From positions 1 through 64,000 of the forward strand of contig NZ_WTVS01000029.1 in the NCBI RefSeq assembly GCF_012911005.2: 64,000 bases of DNA, in the 5' to 3' direction. Below, in pieces: positions 11,242-20,557 of this stretch; position 1 is the first letter of the stretch; every line of letters starts with the position of its first letter. The notes beneath the pieces are model-generated. The model was not told where the DNA came from. It did not search any database and worked only from the letters and a program-made list of their open reading frames with translations. Made by a program: the position numbers and the translations under genes. This DNA is from Aromatoleum toluolicum (GTDB taxonomy: Bacteria; Pseudomonadota; Gammaproteobacteria; Burkholderiales; Rhodocyclaceae).

Positions 11242-12381
11242 TCAGTCGGGCGCGCCGGGGTCCATGTCTGCGGGCACCGGCAGCTTGCCGGGCGCCGCGG
11301 GCGGAAGTCCGCCGTGGGCCATCCAGTGGTTGAGCTGATACACGTAGGCCATCACCTCGGCCACCGCCGTGTACAGCGCCCCCGGCACCGCCTGCTCCAG
11401 TTCGCAGTGCTTGTACAGCGCACGCGCCAGCGGCGGCGCCTCCAGCATCGGCACCTTGTGTTCCTTCGCCAACTCGCGGATCTTCAGCGCGACCTCGCCA
11501 CGGCCCTTCGCGACGACGATAGGCGCGCGCATCTTGTCCGCGTCGTACTTCAGCGCCACCGAGAAGTGCGTCGGGTTGGTCACTACCACGTCCGCCTTCG
11601 GCACCTGCGTCATCATGCGGCGGCGCGCCATCTCGCGCTGCATCGCGCGGATGCGCCCCTTCATCTGCGGATCGCCTTCCTGTTCCTTGCTCTCGCGCTT
11701 GACCTCTTCCTTCGTCATGCGCAGCTTCTTGTTGTACTGCCACAGCTGGAAGGGCACGTCGATCAGCGCGAGGATCGCCAGCCCCATGATGATCAGCAGC
11801 GTCGCGAACAGCACCATCTCGAGGAAGTCCGGCACCGCCGCTTCCACCGCCTCGCCCGTCAGGCCGAAGATGTGCTCGTGCTCGCGCCACACCGCGAAGA
11901 CGCCCATCAGCCCGACCACCGCCGCCTTCAGCAGCGACTTCACCAGCTCCGCCAGCCCGTGCATCGAGAACATTCGGCCGATGCCCTGGATGGGATTCAT
12001 GCGTTCGAGCTTCAGCCCCAGCATCTTGGGCGCGAACACGAACCCCCCCATCAGGACCGGCGCCGCAATCGCCGCAAGCACCAGAATCCCGAACAGCGGC
12101 ATCATCGTCAGCAGCGCTTCGGTGAACAGGTCGCCGAAGCTCTCCAGCATCAGCTTCGCATCAAAGGCGCGTGCCCGCTCGATCGCGAAGCCGGCGCGCA
12201 ACATGCCGAGGATGCGCCCCGAGATCCATTCCCCCATCATCCACAGCGCGCCGATTCCCGCGATCAGGACGAGAAAGGTCGACAGCTCGCGCGACTGCGG
12301 AACCTGCCCTTCCTCGCGGGCCTGTTCCAGCCTGCGTGACGATGGCTGTTCGGTTTTCTCGAGATCGCTGTCTTCGGCCAC
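11242..12381 (-). CDS. flhB: Flagellar export switch protein FlhB
   Basis: Membrane subunit of the flagellar export gate that switches secretion from rod/hook to filament substrates. It has 379 residues. The start codon is GTG (12381) with AAGGAG about 9 bases upstream. Four membrane helices occupy about 30-210. The autocleavage motif NPTH is at 269-272 (VVVTNPTHFSVALKY), so self-processing should work. The C-terminus is somewhat extended and proline-rich. It is first of the flagellar run seen here, and the region before it contains a palindrome at 12438-12460. Confidence 0.96.
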   Translation of the reverse strand: MAEDSDLEKTEQPSSRRLEQAREEGQVPQSRELSTFLVLIAGIGALWMMGEWISGRILGMLRAGFAIERARAFDAKLMLESFGDLFTEALLTMMPLFGILVLAAIAAPVLMGGFVFAPKMLGLKLERMNPIQGIGRMFSMHGLAELVKSLLKAAVVGLMGVFAVWREHEHIFGLTGEAVEAAVPDFLEMVLFATLLIIMGLAILALIDVPFQLWQYNKKLRMTKEEVKRESKEQEGDPQMKGRIRAMQREMARRRMMTQVPKADVVVTNPTHFSVALKYDADKMRAPIVVAKGRGEVALKIRELAKEHKVPMLEAPPLARALYKHCELEQAVPGALYTAVAEVMAYVYQLNHWMAHGGLPPAAPGKLPVPADMDPGAPD

Positions 12382-12437
12382 GGCCGACTCCTTGCCTGCA
12401 CGCCGGATGCGCCCCGTTCAGCACGGACACTCGGCGA

Positions 12438-12460
12438 CGTGCGGCAATTATCGCCGCACG
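12438..12460. repeat. 8-bp-arm palindrome upstream of flhB
   Basis: CGTGCGGC (12438-12445) and GCCGCACG (12453-12460) flank the AT-rich AATTATC. It sits about 57-79 bases before the flhB GTG. It could be an operator or a 5'-leader hairpin; no T-tract follows, so it is not a terminator. The 169-bp gap between flhB and the DUF192 gene holds nothing else I recognise. Confidence 0.4.
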
Positions 12461-12550
12461 CCGGCAAGCCCCGCCGCCGGATAAGCGCGGGAAAACAGCC
12501 CTAAATCGCGTCTTCGAAACTGCGGCGGCCGACGCGCCGCCATCGGCGCC

Positions 12551-13006
12551 TCAGCGCCCGGCAGGCAGCCGGTCGATGCCGCGGATCACCGTACCGGCGC
12601 CGATGCCGCGCGCGGCAAACCAGCCCGCATTCATCTCCAGCGCGAAGCGCGCCGCCGCCGCGGCACAATGGCTGACCTCCGATTGCGGCTGCATGTCGGC
12701 GATGTTCAGGATGCGCCCGTCGCGATCCATGAATGCCACCGACAAAGGAATCAGCGTGTTCTTCATCCACATGCAATGGCGCGCATCCTGCGTGAATACG
12801 AACACCATTCCGCGCTGCAGCGGCATCGCCTTGCGATTCATCAGGCCGATCTGGCGCGCCTGATCGGTATGCGCCAGTTCCGCCTCGATGCGGTGCATCC
12901 CCGCCCCCAGCTCGACCATCGGCAATTCCGCACGGGCAGCGGGCAGGCAGGCAGCGGCCAGCGCGACGATCGCCGCACAGCGGCCAAAAAGAGACGGGAG
13001 ACTCAT
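12551..13006 (-). CDS. Secreted DUF192 family protein
   Basis: Small periplasmic protein of the widespread DUF192 family, molecular role unknown. The ATG at 13006 gives 151 residues starting MSLPSLFGRC; a TTG three codons earlier is possible. A signal peptide with cleavage near AARA-ELP (about 25-30) is clear. Conserved DUF192 motifs are present: RQIGLMNRKAMPLQRGMVF, the MWMKNTLIPLSVAFMD strand and a C-terminal ALEMNAGW. It is downstream of rluE on the same strand and upstream of flhB. Nothing ties it to flagella beyond position. Confidence 0.8.
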   Translation of the reverse strand: MSLPSLFGRCAAIVALAAACLPAARAELPMVELGAGMHRIEAELAHTDQARQIGLMNRKAMPLQRGMVFVFTQDARHCMWMKNTLIPLSVAFMDRDGRILNIADMQPQSEVSHCAAAAARFALEMNAGWFAARGIGAGTVIRGIDRLPAGR

Positions 13007-13069
13007 CGCCGGCAAACCCTGAGGGAATAAATGGGAAAGCGCGATTCTACCGCGCGCACCGCAGCGCGG

Positions 13070-13678
13070 TTAAGCACGCCGGATGCGTGAGGATCCGGGC
13101 CTGCGCCCCTGCGCTGCGCTGCCGCTGCGCCCGCCATCCACCTCCTCGGCGCGCCATGCCCCCGGCGCCAGACCCGCGAGCGACCATTCGCCGATCGCCA
13201 CCCGGATCAGGCGCAAGGTCGGGAAACCCGCCTTCGCGGTCATCCGTCGCACCTGGCGGTTCTTCCCCTCGCGCAGCACGATCTCCAGCCATGACGTCGG
13301 CACGCTCTTGCGGAAACGCACCGGCGGATCGCGCGGCCACAGCCAGTCGGGCTCCGCAATGCGCCGCGCCTCGCACGGCCGCGTCACGAAATCCCCCAGA
13401 TCCAGGCCCCCGCGCAACCGCGCCAGCGCGTCTTCATCCGGCTCCCCCTCGACCTGCACGACATAGGTCTTGGGCAGCTTGTGGCGCGGATCCGCGATCC
13501 GGTGCTGCAGCGCGCCGTCATCGGTCAGCAGCAGCAGCCCCTCACTGTCGGTATCGAGCCGCCCAGCCGCGTACACACCGAGCACCGCCACGAAATCCTT
13601 CAGCGTCGGCCGCCCCGGCTCCGCCGTGAACTGGCAGATCACGCCGAAAGGCTTGTTGAGGAGAATGACGCGGGACAT
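13070..13678 (-). CDS. rluE: 23S rRNA pseudouridine(2457) synthase RluE
   Basis: Isomerises one uridine in the 23S rRNA peptidyl-transferase region. The protein has 202 residues and belongs to the RsuA/RluB/E/F family. It lacks an N-terminal S4 domain and starts directly with [13 protein letters not shown], as RluE does. The catalytic aspartate lies in [14 protein letters not shown]. The RluE-typical [20 protein letters not shown] and [11 protein letters not shown] motifs are present. The C-terminus has about 20 low-complexity Gly/Arg/Ser residues. No good ribosome binding site is visible before the ATG, and tRNA-Ser lies 60 bp upstream. Confidence 0.9.
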   Translation of the reverse strand: MSRVILLNKPFGVICQFTAEPGRPTLKDFVAVLGVYAAGRLDTDSEGLLLLTDDGALQHRIADPRHKLPKTYVVQVEGEPDEDALARLRGGLDLGDFVTRPCEARRIAEPDWLWPRDPPVRFRKSVPTSWLEIVLREGKNRQVRRMTAKAGFPTLRLIRVAIGEWSLAGLAPGAWRAEEVDGGRSGSAAQGRRPGSSRIRRA

Positions 13679-13738
13679 GCGGAGAAGGATAGGAGGAAGA
13701 TCCCGTCGCCGGTAAATGCAGGGAACATGGACAGGATC

Positions 13739-13826
13739 TGGCGGAGGCGGTGAGATTCGAACTCACGAACGGTTGCCCGTTGCCGGTTTTCAAGACCGGT
13801 GCAATCGACCACTCTGCCACACCTCC
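13739..13826 (-). tRNA. serT: tRNA-Ser (anticodon UGA)
   Basis: An 88-base class II tRNA with encoded CCA. The acceptor GGAGGTG pairs with CGCCTCC (one G-U). The D-arm begins GGCAGAGTGG, the anticodon loop is CTTGAAA (anticodon TGA) on a CCGGT/ACCGG stem, the extra arm is long as expected for serine, and the T-arm contains GTTCGAATC. Its own promoter lies just upstream. Confidence 0.96.
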
Positions 13827-13837
13827 GGAAGCGGCGG

Positions 13838-13865
13838 AGTATATCACCCCGCCTTCGCATGTCAT
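13838..13865 (-). promoter_or_regulatory. Sigma-70 promoter for tRNA-Ser
   Basis: On the minus strand: -35 ATGACA (13865-13860), 16-bp spacer, -10 TATACT (13843-13838) preceded by TGA, giving an extended -10. The -10 is 12 bases before the tRNA 5' end. The -35 overlaps the rlmD stop codon. Confidence 0.65.
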
Positions 13866-15163
13866 CCCCGCTCGAACAGCGCGATCGACTCGACGTGCGA
13901 GGTCTGCGGGAACATGTTCGCGATCCCTGCACCACGCAGCACGTAGCCCTTTTCGCGCACCAGCACCGCCGCATCGCGCGCGAGCGTCGCCGGGTTGCAC
14001 GACACATACACGATGCGCGGCGGCATCTGCTGCTCGCTGAGCGCCTTGACCACCGCGATCGCCCCCTCGCGCGGCGGATCGATCAGCAGCTTGTCGAGGC
14101 GGCCGAGCGCGGCAAGGCTGTCCTCGGTGGCCTCGAAGAGATTCGCCGCGTAAAACTCGGTCCGTTCCGCCAGGCCGTTGCGACGGGCATTCTTCAGCGC
14201 CCGCGCGACCAGCGTGTCGCTGCCCTCGACCCCGATCACATGCGCTCCGCGGCGGGCGATCGGCAGACTGAAGTTCCCCAGGCCGCAGAACAGATCGGCG
14301 ATGCGCTCACCCGGCCGCGGGTCAAGCAGTTGCATCGAGCGCCGGATCAGGAGCCGGTTGATGTCGACGTTCACCTGCGTGAAATCCGTCGGCAGGAAGT
14401 CCAGCGTGACGTCGAACTCGGGCAGCGTATAGGCGAGCCCCGGTCCCTTCTTCGGATGCAGCGGCTTGGCCGTTGCCGGGCTGCCCGGCTGCTGCCACAC
14501 CTGCACGCCGTGCGCATCGGCAAACGCCGCGAGGCGCGCGATGTCCTGCGGCGTGAACGGCATCAGGTTGCGGAACACCAGCACCGTGACGTCCTCGCTC
14601 ACCGCGATCTCGATCTGCGGCAGCCGGTCGGGAATCGACAGTCCCGCGACCAGTTCGTGCAGCGCAGGCAGCAGCGCCGACACATGCGCAGGCAGCACCG
14701 CACAGCTCTGCATGTCGCAAATGTAGCTGCTGCGCCGCTCGTGGAAACCGATCAGCACCCCGCCCTTCGACGGCACCATCCGCACGCCGATGCGCGCGCG
14801 GTAGCGGTAGCCCCAGGCCGGCCCGTGGATCGCCGGATATAGTACTTCCGGCGTGACCTTGGCGATATGCCACAGCGCATCCTCGAGCACGCGCTGCTTG
14901 GTCGCCGCCTGCGCCACCGAGTCGAAATGCTGCATCGAGCAGCCGCCGCACGTACCGTAATGGGGACAGGGCGGCACCACCCGCTGCCCGCTGGGCCTGA
15001 GCACGCGCTCCAGTTCGGCCAGGTCGTAGCTCGGCCTCTGGCGCACGACCCGGTATTCGACCGTCTCGCCGGGCAATGCGCCATCGACGAACACCGCCTT
15101 GCCGTCCACACGGGTAAAACCGCGCCCTTCATGGTCCAGTGATTCGATGACAGCAACAGGCAT
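13862..15163 (-). CDS. rlmD: 23S rRNA (uracil-1939-C5)-methyltransferase RlmD
   Basis: SAM-dependent methyltransferase of the TrmA/RlmD family, 433 residues from the ATG at 15163. An N-terminal TRAM domain (about 1-60) comes first. The iron-sulfur cluster cysteines are in CPHYGTCGGC (about 76-85), with the fourth in CDMQSC. The SAM site DLFCGLGNFSLPIA follows, and the catalytic cysteine motif VSCNPATLARD is near 390. RlmD rather than RlmC because of the TRAM domain and full length. Divergent from the gene at 15306, with 142 bp between. Confidence 0.93.
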   Translation of the reverse strand: MPVAVIESLDHEGRGFTRVDGKAVFVDGALPGETVEYRVVRQRPSYDLAELERVLRPSGQRVVPPCPHYGTCGGCSMQHFDSVAQAATKQRVLEDALWHIAKVTPEVLYPAIHGPAWGYRYRARIGVRMVPSKGGVLIGFHERRSSYICDMQSCAVLPAHVSALLPALHELVAGLSIPDRLPQIEIAVSEDVTVLVFRNLMPFTPQDIARLAAFADAHGVQVWQQPGSPATAKPLHPKKGPGLAYTLPEFDVTLDFLPTDFTQVNVDINRLLIRRSMQLLDPRPGERIADLFCGLGNFSLPIARRGAHVIGVEGSDTLVARALKNARRNGLAERTEFYAANLFEATEDSLAALGRLDKLLIDPPREGAIAVVKALSEQQMPPRIVYVSCNPATLARDAAVLVREKGYVLRGAGIANMFPQTSHVESIALFERG

Positions 15164-15224
15164 CAAGCGTCCGCCAAAAGAGCGCGATTTTACCTACTCG
15201 CAGAGTGCTTTACCCGTCGGGTTC

Positions 15225-15230
15225 TATAAT
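15225..15230 (+). promoter_or_regulatory. Possible -10 element for the gene at 15306
   Basis: A perfect TATAAT in a GC-rich divergent intergenic region, about 75 bases before the ATG. I find no convincing -35 at 16-18 bp and no TGn extension, so the call is weak. Confidence 0.35.
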
Positions 15231-15305
15231 TGCCGCGACCGGGCGGCGAACAGGCGGTTGCATCCGGCCTCCGCCCCCGCCCGGACCACCGTGCAGGCCC
15301 TGGCC

Positions 15306-15794
15306 ATGGATACCCCACGCGAACAGACTTTCGACAGCTACGGCGAATACCGCGCGGCCCTCATCGGCGCCCTGGAGAACGCACAACAGACGGTGATCGT
15401 GCTCGATCCCGACCTGCGCGAGACCGGGCTCGAAAGCCCGCAAGGGATCGAGCAACTGGAACGCCTGTGTTCGCAGAGCAGGCGCCGCGACACCCTGCGC
15501 ATCCTGCTGCACTCCACCACCTGGCTGCAAAAGGACTGCCCCCGCCTCACGCGCCTGCTCAGCCACTACGCGCACTGCACCAGTGTCCGTACCGCGGACG
15601 CGGGTGCCCGCATCTGGAGCCAGCCCTTCCTGATCGCCGACGACCGCCACCTCGTGACCCGCTTCCACCAGGATCTGCCGCGGGGAAAGAGCAGCACCGA
15701 CGCATCGGGCACGCTGGCGCAGCTCGCTACGCAATTCGGAACATTCTGGGTGAATGGTGAGGCGAGTGCAGTCGGCACGCCACTTGGCATTTAA
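15306..15794 (+). CDS. Uncharacterised protein, phospholipase D-like half-domain resemblance
   Basis: A 162-residue soluble protein starting at the ATG at 15306 (a GTG five codons earlier is possible). No signal peptide or membrane segment is seen. The pattern of strand-like VIVLDPDL near residue 35, then helices, then LRILLHSTTW, ARIWSQPFLIADDRHLVTRFH and a C-terminal FGTFWVN motif loosely recalls one lobe of a PLD-fold protein, but the HxKxxxxD motif is absent. Comparable small domains (I believe DUF7931) occur in Rhodocyclales. Function unknown. It is transcribed away from rlmD and ends about 150 bp before the lipoprotein gene, which has its own promoter. Confidence 0.7.
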   Translation: MDTPREQTFDSYGEYRAALIGALENAQQTVIVLDPDLRETGLESPQGIEQLERLCSQSRRRDTLRILLHSTTWLQKDCPRLTRLLSHYAHCTSVRTADAGARIWSQPFLIADDRHLVTRFHQDLPRGKSSTDASGTLAQLATQFGTFWVNGEASAVGTPLGI

Positions 15795-15832
15795 CCAACC
15801 GTTTTTCCTTATTGCATTGCACCAACAAACTA

Positions 15833-15860
15833 TTGGCACACCTGAATCACATGCTAGAAT
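15833..15860 (+). promoter_or_regulatory. Sigma-70 promoter of the Ala-rich lipoprotein
   Basis: -35 TTGGCA (15833-15838), 16-bp spacer, -10 TAGAAT (15855-15860) preceded by TGC (extended -10). The predicted start near 15867 leaves a leader of about 80 bases before the ATG, with AAAGGA as ribosome binding site. Confidence 0.7.
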
Positions 15861-15949
15861 TTCCTGAGGTTCACCGGACGGAAGGCCGTTTGCATCCGCC
15901 CGGCGGGAACTGATCATCCATCTAGCCCCCACAAGAAAGGACATCGAAC

Positions 15950-16237
15950 ATGAAACAGTCGCTCCTCGTTGCTTCCCTGCTCGCCCTCGCCCTCGCCGCC
16001 TGCGGCAAGCCGGCCGAAGCTCCGAAGGTTGAAGCCCCCGCTGCCGCTCCGGCTGCTGCTGCTCCTGCTCAGGAAGCTGCCCCGGCGGCTGCTCCCGCCG
16101 CAGCCCCGGCTGAAGCCGCCAAGGAAGCCGCTGCAACGGCCGTCGAAGCCGCCAAGGACAGCGCTGCCGCTGCCGGCACCGCCGTCGACGCCGCCAAGGA
16201 CGCAGCTGCTGCAGCCGCCGACGCTGCCAAGAAGTAA
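15950..16237 (+). CDS. Small Ala-rich lipoprotein of unknown function
   Basis: A 95-residue lipoprotein: a signal peptide with lipobox LAAC and lipid-anchor Cys18. Next comes an Ala/Pro-rich extended segment (about 20-57) and then an Ala/Lys/Asp/Glu segment (about 58-95) with recurring EAAKDAA/DAAKDAA units that should be an amphipathic helix. No position-2 aspartate follows the cysteine (CGKP), so outer-membrane sorting is expected. The gene is a compact unit with an extended -10 promoter, a good ribosome binding site and a classic terminator, which suggests high independent expression. Architecture resembles small envelope lipoproteins of the Lpp/entericidin kind but I recognise no family. 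Confidence 0.8.
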   Translation: MKQSLLVASLLALALAACGKPAEAPKVEAPAAAPAAAAPAQEAAPAAAPAAAPAEAAKEAAATAVEAAKDSAAAAGTAVDAAKDAAAAAADAAKK

Positions 16238-16254
16238 CGCTCTTCCAGCGACGC

Positions 16255-16284
16255 AAAAAAGCCGGCTTTCGAGCCGGCTTTTTT
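16255..16284. terminator. Bidirectional Rho-independent terminator
   Basis: GCCGGCT (16261-16267), TTCG tetraloop, AGCCGGC (16272-16278), with six A on the left and six T on the right. It ends the lipoprotein transcript on the + strand and, read on the - strand, can end bamC (stop 16402). Confidence 0.9.
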
Positions 16285-16401
16285 GTTGCCTCTCATTTCC
16301 CGATCCAGTCCGCTGTAGTTCAGCGCGACGCCCCCCGGACAAGGCCGCGACCTCCGGCAACGGCCCGCCATGGGCCGTCGCCACAGGCGCGACAGAACGC
16401 C

Positions 16402-17541
16402 TTACCGCAACTGCTCCTGCAGCAGCCCCAGGATCTTGCGGGCGGTTTCGGACGAATCCTCGCCCCCCTCGCGGGTCATCACGCTGACCACCGACTTATC
16501 CCCCTCGCCCCGGACACGCAGGCGGTATTCGCCGCCCTTCTGCACCACCTGCTCGCTGCTGCGCCAGAAAGCGAGCTTGGACAGGATGCCCTCGGACTTC
16601 TTCGTCTGCACGTCTGCATCCGGATCCACGTAGCGGACGAAGAAGAGTCCCTTCGAACGGTCGCGATCCTCGACCGTGAAGCCGATGCGGTCCAGCGCGA
16701 GCCCCACGCGACGCCACGCCCGGTCAAAGGACTCGTCAATGGCCAGCGTCACGCTGCCGCCGGTCGCCCCTTTTAGGGCGGCACGCTCGGCCGCCGGCGC
16801 CGCTGCGACGATTGCCGCCGCGCGCTCCTCGGCTGCGCCGAGCCGGACCATCAGGCGACGCAACATTTCCGCTTCGAGCTCGGGATCGGCCGGACGCGGC
16901 TGCCACACGGTCGTGTCCTTGGCCTCGTTGGGATAGATCTCCATCATGCCGCGATGGCTGATGTAGATCTCGACGGTATCGGGATCCTTGCCCGCCTCCA
17001 GCCGCGTGCGGAACTTGTCGCGCACCGGCGTCGAGAACACGCCGTCGAGCACCTTGCCCAGCGCCGAGCGGATGAAGTCCTGCGGGATCTTCGCACGGTC
17101 CTCTGCCCAGTCGGTCTCCATCACACCGACTTCAGGACGCTCGACGTTGAGGATGAAACCCGTCTCGAGCCAGAAGTCCTTGACCTTGGGCCACATGGTT
17201 TCCGCCGAGCCCTGGACCACCAGCCAGCGCTGGCTGCCTGCACGCTCGACGCGCATGCTTTCCACCTTCGGCAACACCTGCTGCTGGCCTGCAGTCGGCT
17301 GGGGCTGCGCGCGGTCGGTCGCATACGCCGAATAGGTCGCCACTCCCTTGGGCGAGACGTCCGGCACCACATAGCGGTCGTCGCGTGTCGGCGCCGTGAG
17401 GTCCGGCGGGATCTCCAGCGACGGCAGCTGCCGTGCGCTCTTGTAATCGATCTTCTTGGATTCGACGAGGGAGCCGGAACAACCCGACAGGACGATGGCA
17501 GCGCCGAGCAGCGAAGCCGCAGTACGCAAGGTACGATTCAT
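16402..17541 (-). CDS. bamC: Outer membrane assembly lipoprotein BamC
   Basis: Lipoprotein of the BAM complex that folds outer-membrane proteins. It has 379 residues, with lipobox VLSGC (Cys21). The unstructured N-terminal lasso, which in E. coli binds BamD, is recognisable (KIDYKSARQLPSLEIPPDL). Two helix-grip domains follow (about 95-230 and 255-379). It lies 24 bp downstream of dapA, the same dapA-bamC (nlpB) pairing as in E. coli. Confidence 0.92.
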   Translation of the reverse strand: MNRTLRTAASLLGAAIVLSGCSGSLVESKKIDYKSARQLPSLEIPPDLTAPTRDDRYVVPDVSPKGVATYSAYATDRAQPQPTAGQQQVLPKVESMRVERAGSQRWLVVQGSAETMWPKVKDFWLETGFILNVERPEVGVMETDWAEDRAKIPQDFIRSALGKVLDGVFSTPVRDKFRTRLEAGKDPDTVEIYISHRGMMEIYPNEAKDTTVWQPRPADPELEAEMLRRLMVRLGAAEERAAAIVAAAPAAERAALKGATGGSVTLAIDESFDRAWRRVGLALDRIGFTVEDRDRSKGLFFVRYVDPDADVQTKKSEGILSKLAFWRSSEQVVQKGGEYRLRVRGEGDKSVVSVMTREGGEDSSETARKILGLLQEQLR

Positions 17542-17565
17542 GAGTTTCGGTAATTCCAGGAAAAA

Positions 17566-18444
17566 TCAGACGTTCACGCCGGCGCGACGCATCGCCGCAC
17601 GCACGCGTTCGTGCAAGCCCTCTGACAGCGACGTGAGCGGCAGGCGGATGCCGGCCTTGATCAGGCCCATCTGCTCGACCGCCCACTTCACCGGAATCGG
17701 ATTGGCCTCGCAGAACAAGTCGCGGTGCAGGCCGACCAGACGCGCATTGATTTCGCGCGCCTTGATCGCGTCACCGGCGATGGCCGCGGAACACATCTCG
17801 TGCATCGCGCGCGGCGCGACGTTGGCCGTCACCGAGATCGCGCCGTGTCCACCCAGCAGCATGAAGGCCATGCCGGTCATGTCGTCGCCGGTATACAACG
17901 CGAACCCCTTGGGTGCGCGCTCGACCAGATCGCACGCACGGTCGATGCTGCCCGTGGCGTCCTTGATGCCGACGATGTTGGGAATCTGCGCCAGCCGCAG
18001 CGCAGTGTCGTTGGACAGGTCGGCCACCGTGCGCCCCGGCACGTTGTACAGGATCAGCGGCAGTTCGACCGCCTCGGCGATCGAACGATAGTGGCGGTAC
18101 AGGCCTTCCTGCGTGGGCTTGTTGTAATACGGCACCACCGACAGGTGCGCCACGGCACCCGCCTTCTGCGCGAAGCGCGTGAGTTCGATGGCCTCGGCCG
18201 TCGAATTGGCGCCGGTACCGGCGATCACGGGGATGCGTCCTGCCGCGTGATCGACCGCGACGCGGATCAGCTCGCAGTGTTCTTCGACGGTCACCGTGGG
18301 CGACTCGCCGGTGGTTCCGACGATGACGATCCCGTCGGTCCCCTCGGCAACATGGAAGTCGATCAGGGCGCGCAGGCGCGGAATGTCCAGGCTGCCATCT
18401 TCGTTCATCGGGGTGACGATGGCGACAATCGATCCGGTAATCAT
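17566..18444 (-). CDS. dapA: 4-hydroxy-tetrahydrodipicolinate synthase
   Basis: Condenses pyruvate and aspartate semialdehyde in lysine/diaminopimelate synthesis. It is a 292-residue TIM barrel. The Schiff-base lysine is K161 ([11 protein letters not shown]), the TTGES motif is at about 44-48, and the triad tyrosines are in VVPYYNKP and LYNVPGRT. The start [13 protein letters not shown] is canonical. A TAGAAT hexamer lies about 30 bases upstream but without a good -35. First gene of the dapA-bamC pair. Confidence 0.97.
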   Translation of the reverse strand: MITGSIVAIVTPMNEDGSLDIPRLRALIDFHVAEGTDGIVIVGTTGESPTVTVEEHCELIRVAVDHAAGRIPVIAGTGANSTAEAIELTRFAQKAGAVAHLSVVPYYNKPTQEGLYRHYRSIAEAVELPLILYNVPGRTVADLSNDTALRLAQIPNIVGIKDATGSIDRACDLVERAPKGFALYTGDDMTGMAFMLLGGHGAISVTANVAPRAMHEMCSAAIAGDAIKAREINARLVGLHRDLFCEANPIPVKWAVEQMGLIKAGIRLPLTSLSEGLHERVRAAMRRAGVNV

Positions 18445-18577
18445 GGAAGCGGCCGAAAATTAAAAAAATCGATTCTACCTGATCGACGCCGGACGGCCAG
18501 TGGCTTGCTCGAAGGACGGGTCGCCGGACCTGGCTCGCGCCCGCACGCCTCGGCGCGGGCGCCCCGCAACCCGGCGG

Positions 18578-19504
18578 TCAAAGGTCGGCAAGCGCCTTGA
18601 CGTGCGCGACGACCGAGCGCGCCAGCGATGACAGCGAATAGCCGCCCTCGAGGATGGACACGATGTTCTTGTGCCCGCACTCCTCGACCACGGCCTTGAT
18701 CTGCTCGGTGACCCATACGTAGTCCGACTCCACCAGCCCGACCGAGCCCATGTCGTCCTCGTAATGCGCATCGAACCCGGCCGAGATGAAGACCATCTGC
18801 GGCTTATGCTCCCTCAGCGCAGGCATCCAGCGCTCGGCGACGATGGTGCGGAAGGCATCGCCGCGCGTCCCCGCAGGCACGGGCACGTTGACCATGTTCG
18901 GCGCCGTGCAGTCAGCACCGCTGTACGGATAGAAAGGATGCTGGAAGATGCTCACCATGAGCACCCGCGGGTCGTCGCGAAAGGCGTCTTCCGTGCCGTT
19001 GCCGTGATGCACGTCGAAATCGACGATCGCCACGCGCTCCAGTCCGTGCGCCTCGAGCGCGTGACGCGCGGCGATGGCCACGTTGTTCAGGAAGCAGAAA
19101 CCCATCGCCTTGCCGCGCTCGGCGTGATGGCCCGGCGGGCGCACCGCACAGAACGCATTCTCGATTTCGCCCTTCAGCACCAGATCCGTCGCAAGAACGC
19201 CGGCACCGGCCGAGCGCAACGCCGCCTTCATCGTCCCCGGGCTCATCGCGGTATCGGGGTCGAGATGGCGAATGCCATGATCGGGCACGCTGGCGTTGAG
19301 CTCCTCGAGATAGTTCGCCGGATGCACCCGGACGATCTGCTCCTGCGTCGCCAGCGGGGCGTCATAGAATGAGAGATACATGTCGAGACCGGCAGCGATC
19401 AGCCGATCGTTGATGGCCGCCAGCCGATCCGGACATTCCGGATGGAAGGTTCCCATGTCGTGCAGCCAGCAATCGCGGTGCGTGATGAACGCAGTCGTCG
19501 TCAT
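18578..19504 (-). CDS. Histone deacetylase family hydrolase (class II-like)
   Basis: A 308-residue zinc hydrolase of the arginase/deacetylase fold. Active-site motifs are intact: RPPGHHAERGKAMGFC (tandem histidines), the zinc site VDFDVHHGNGT and SAGFDAH, and the C-terminal LEGGY. Family members remove acetyl groups from lysines, polyamines or other small substrates; the substrate cannot be read from sequence. The start at 19504 gives MTTTAFITHRDCWLHDMG, a usual N-terminus. Divergent from the MoxR operon (135 bp apart). Downstream, a GC-rich inverted repeat at 18537-18562 lacks a T-tract. Confidence 0.88.
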   Translation of the reverse strand: MTTTAFITHRDCWLHDMGTFHPECPDRLAAINDRLIAAGLDMYLSFYDAPLATQEQIVRVHPANYLEELNASVPDHGIRHLDPDTAMSPGTMKAALRSAGAGVLATDLVLKGEIENAFCAVRPPGHHAERGKAMGFCFLNNVAIAARHALEAHGLERVAIVDFDVHHGNGTEDAFRDDPRVLMVSIFQHPFYPYSGADCTAPNMVNVPVPAGTRGDAFRTIVAERWMPALREHKPQMVFISAGFDAHYEDDMGSVGLVESDYVWVTEQIKAVVEECGHKNIVSILEGGYSLSSLARSVVAHVKALADL

Positions 19505-19639
19505 ACCCCCCCTCTCTCGCGTGCGGGCTAACCTTCCCGCATCCCTGTCTTCGAATCGGCGCGTCCTTGAAGGGCGCTGCCTGTCAGTCTTTGATCTATT
19601 ATCACCGCTTCCCGGTGAATTTCACAGTACGTCCGCCCC

Positions 19640-20556
<917 letters not shown>

Positions 20557-20557
<1 letters not shown>

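Noticed and set aside
9293-11338. Long + strand frame opposite flhA
   Set aside because: Antisense shadow of flhA, rich in His/Arg/Gln, without domains.
12440-12452. GGCGATAA as a sigma-28 -10 before flhB
   Set aside because: Seven of eight bases match GCCGATAA, but the TAAA-type -35 at 11 bp spacing is absent. The bases are part of the palindrome.
18537-18562. GC-rich inverted repeat after the deacetylase gene as terminator
   Set aside because: 8-bp arms with a 10-base loop but no T-tract on either strand; overlaps no other signal.
19591-19604. TTGAT-CTAT-TATCA as an FNR box before moxR
   Set aside because: The right half does not match ATCAA and the nearby TATTAT has no suitable -35; the cell-wall operon gives no reason for FNR control.
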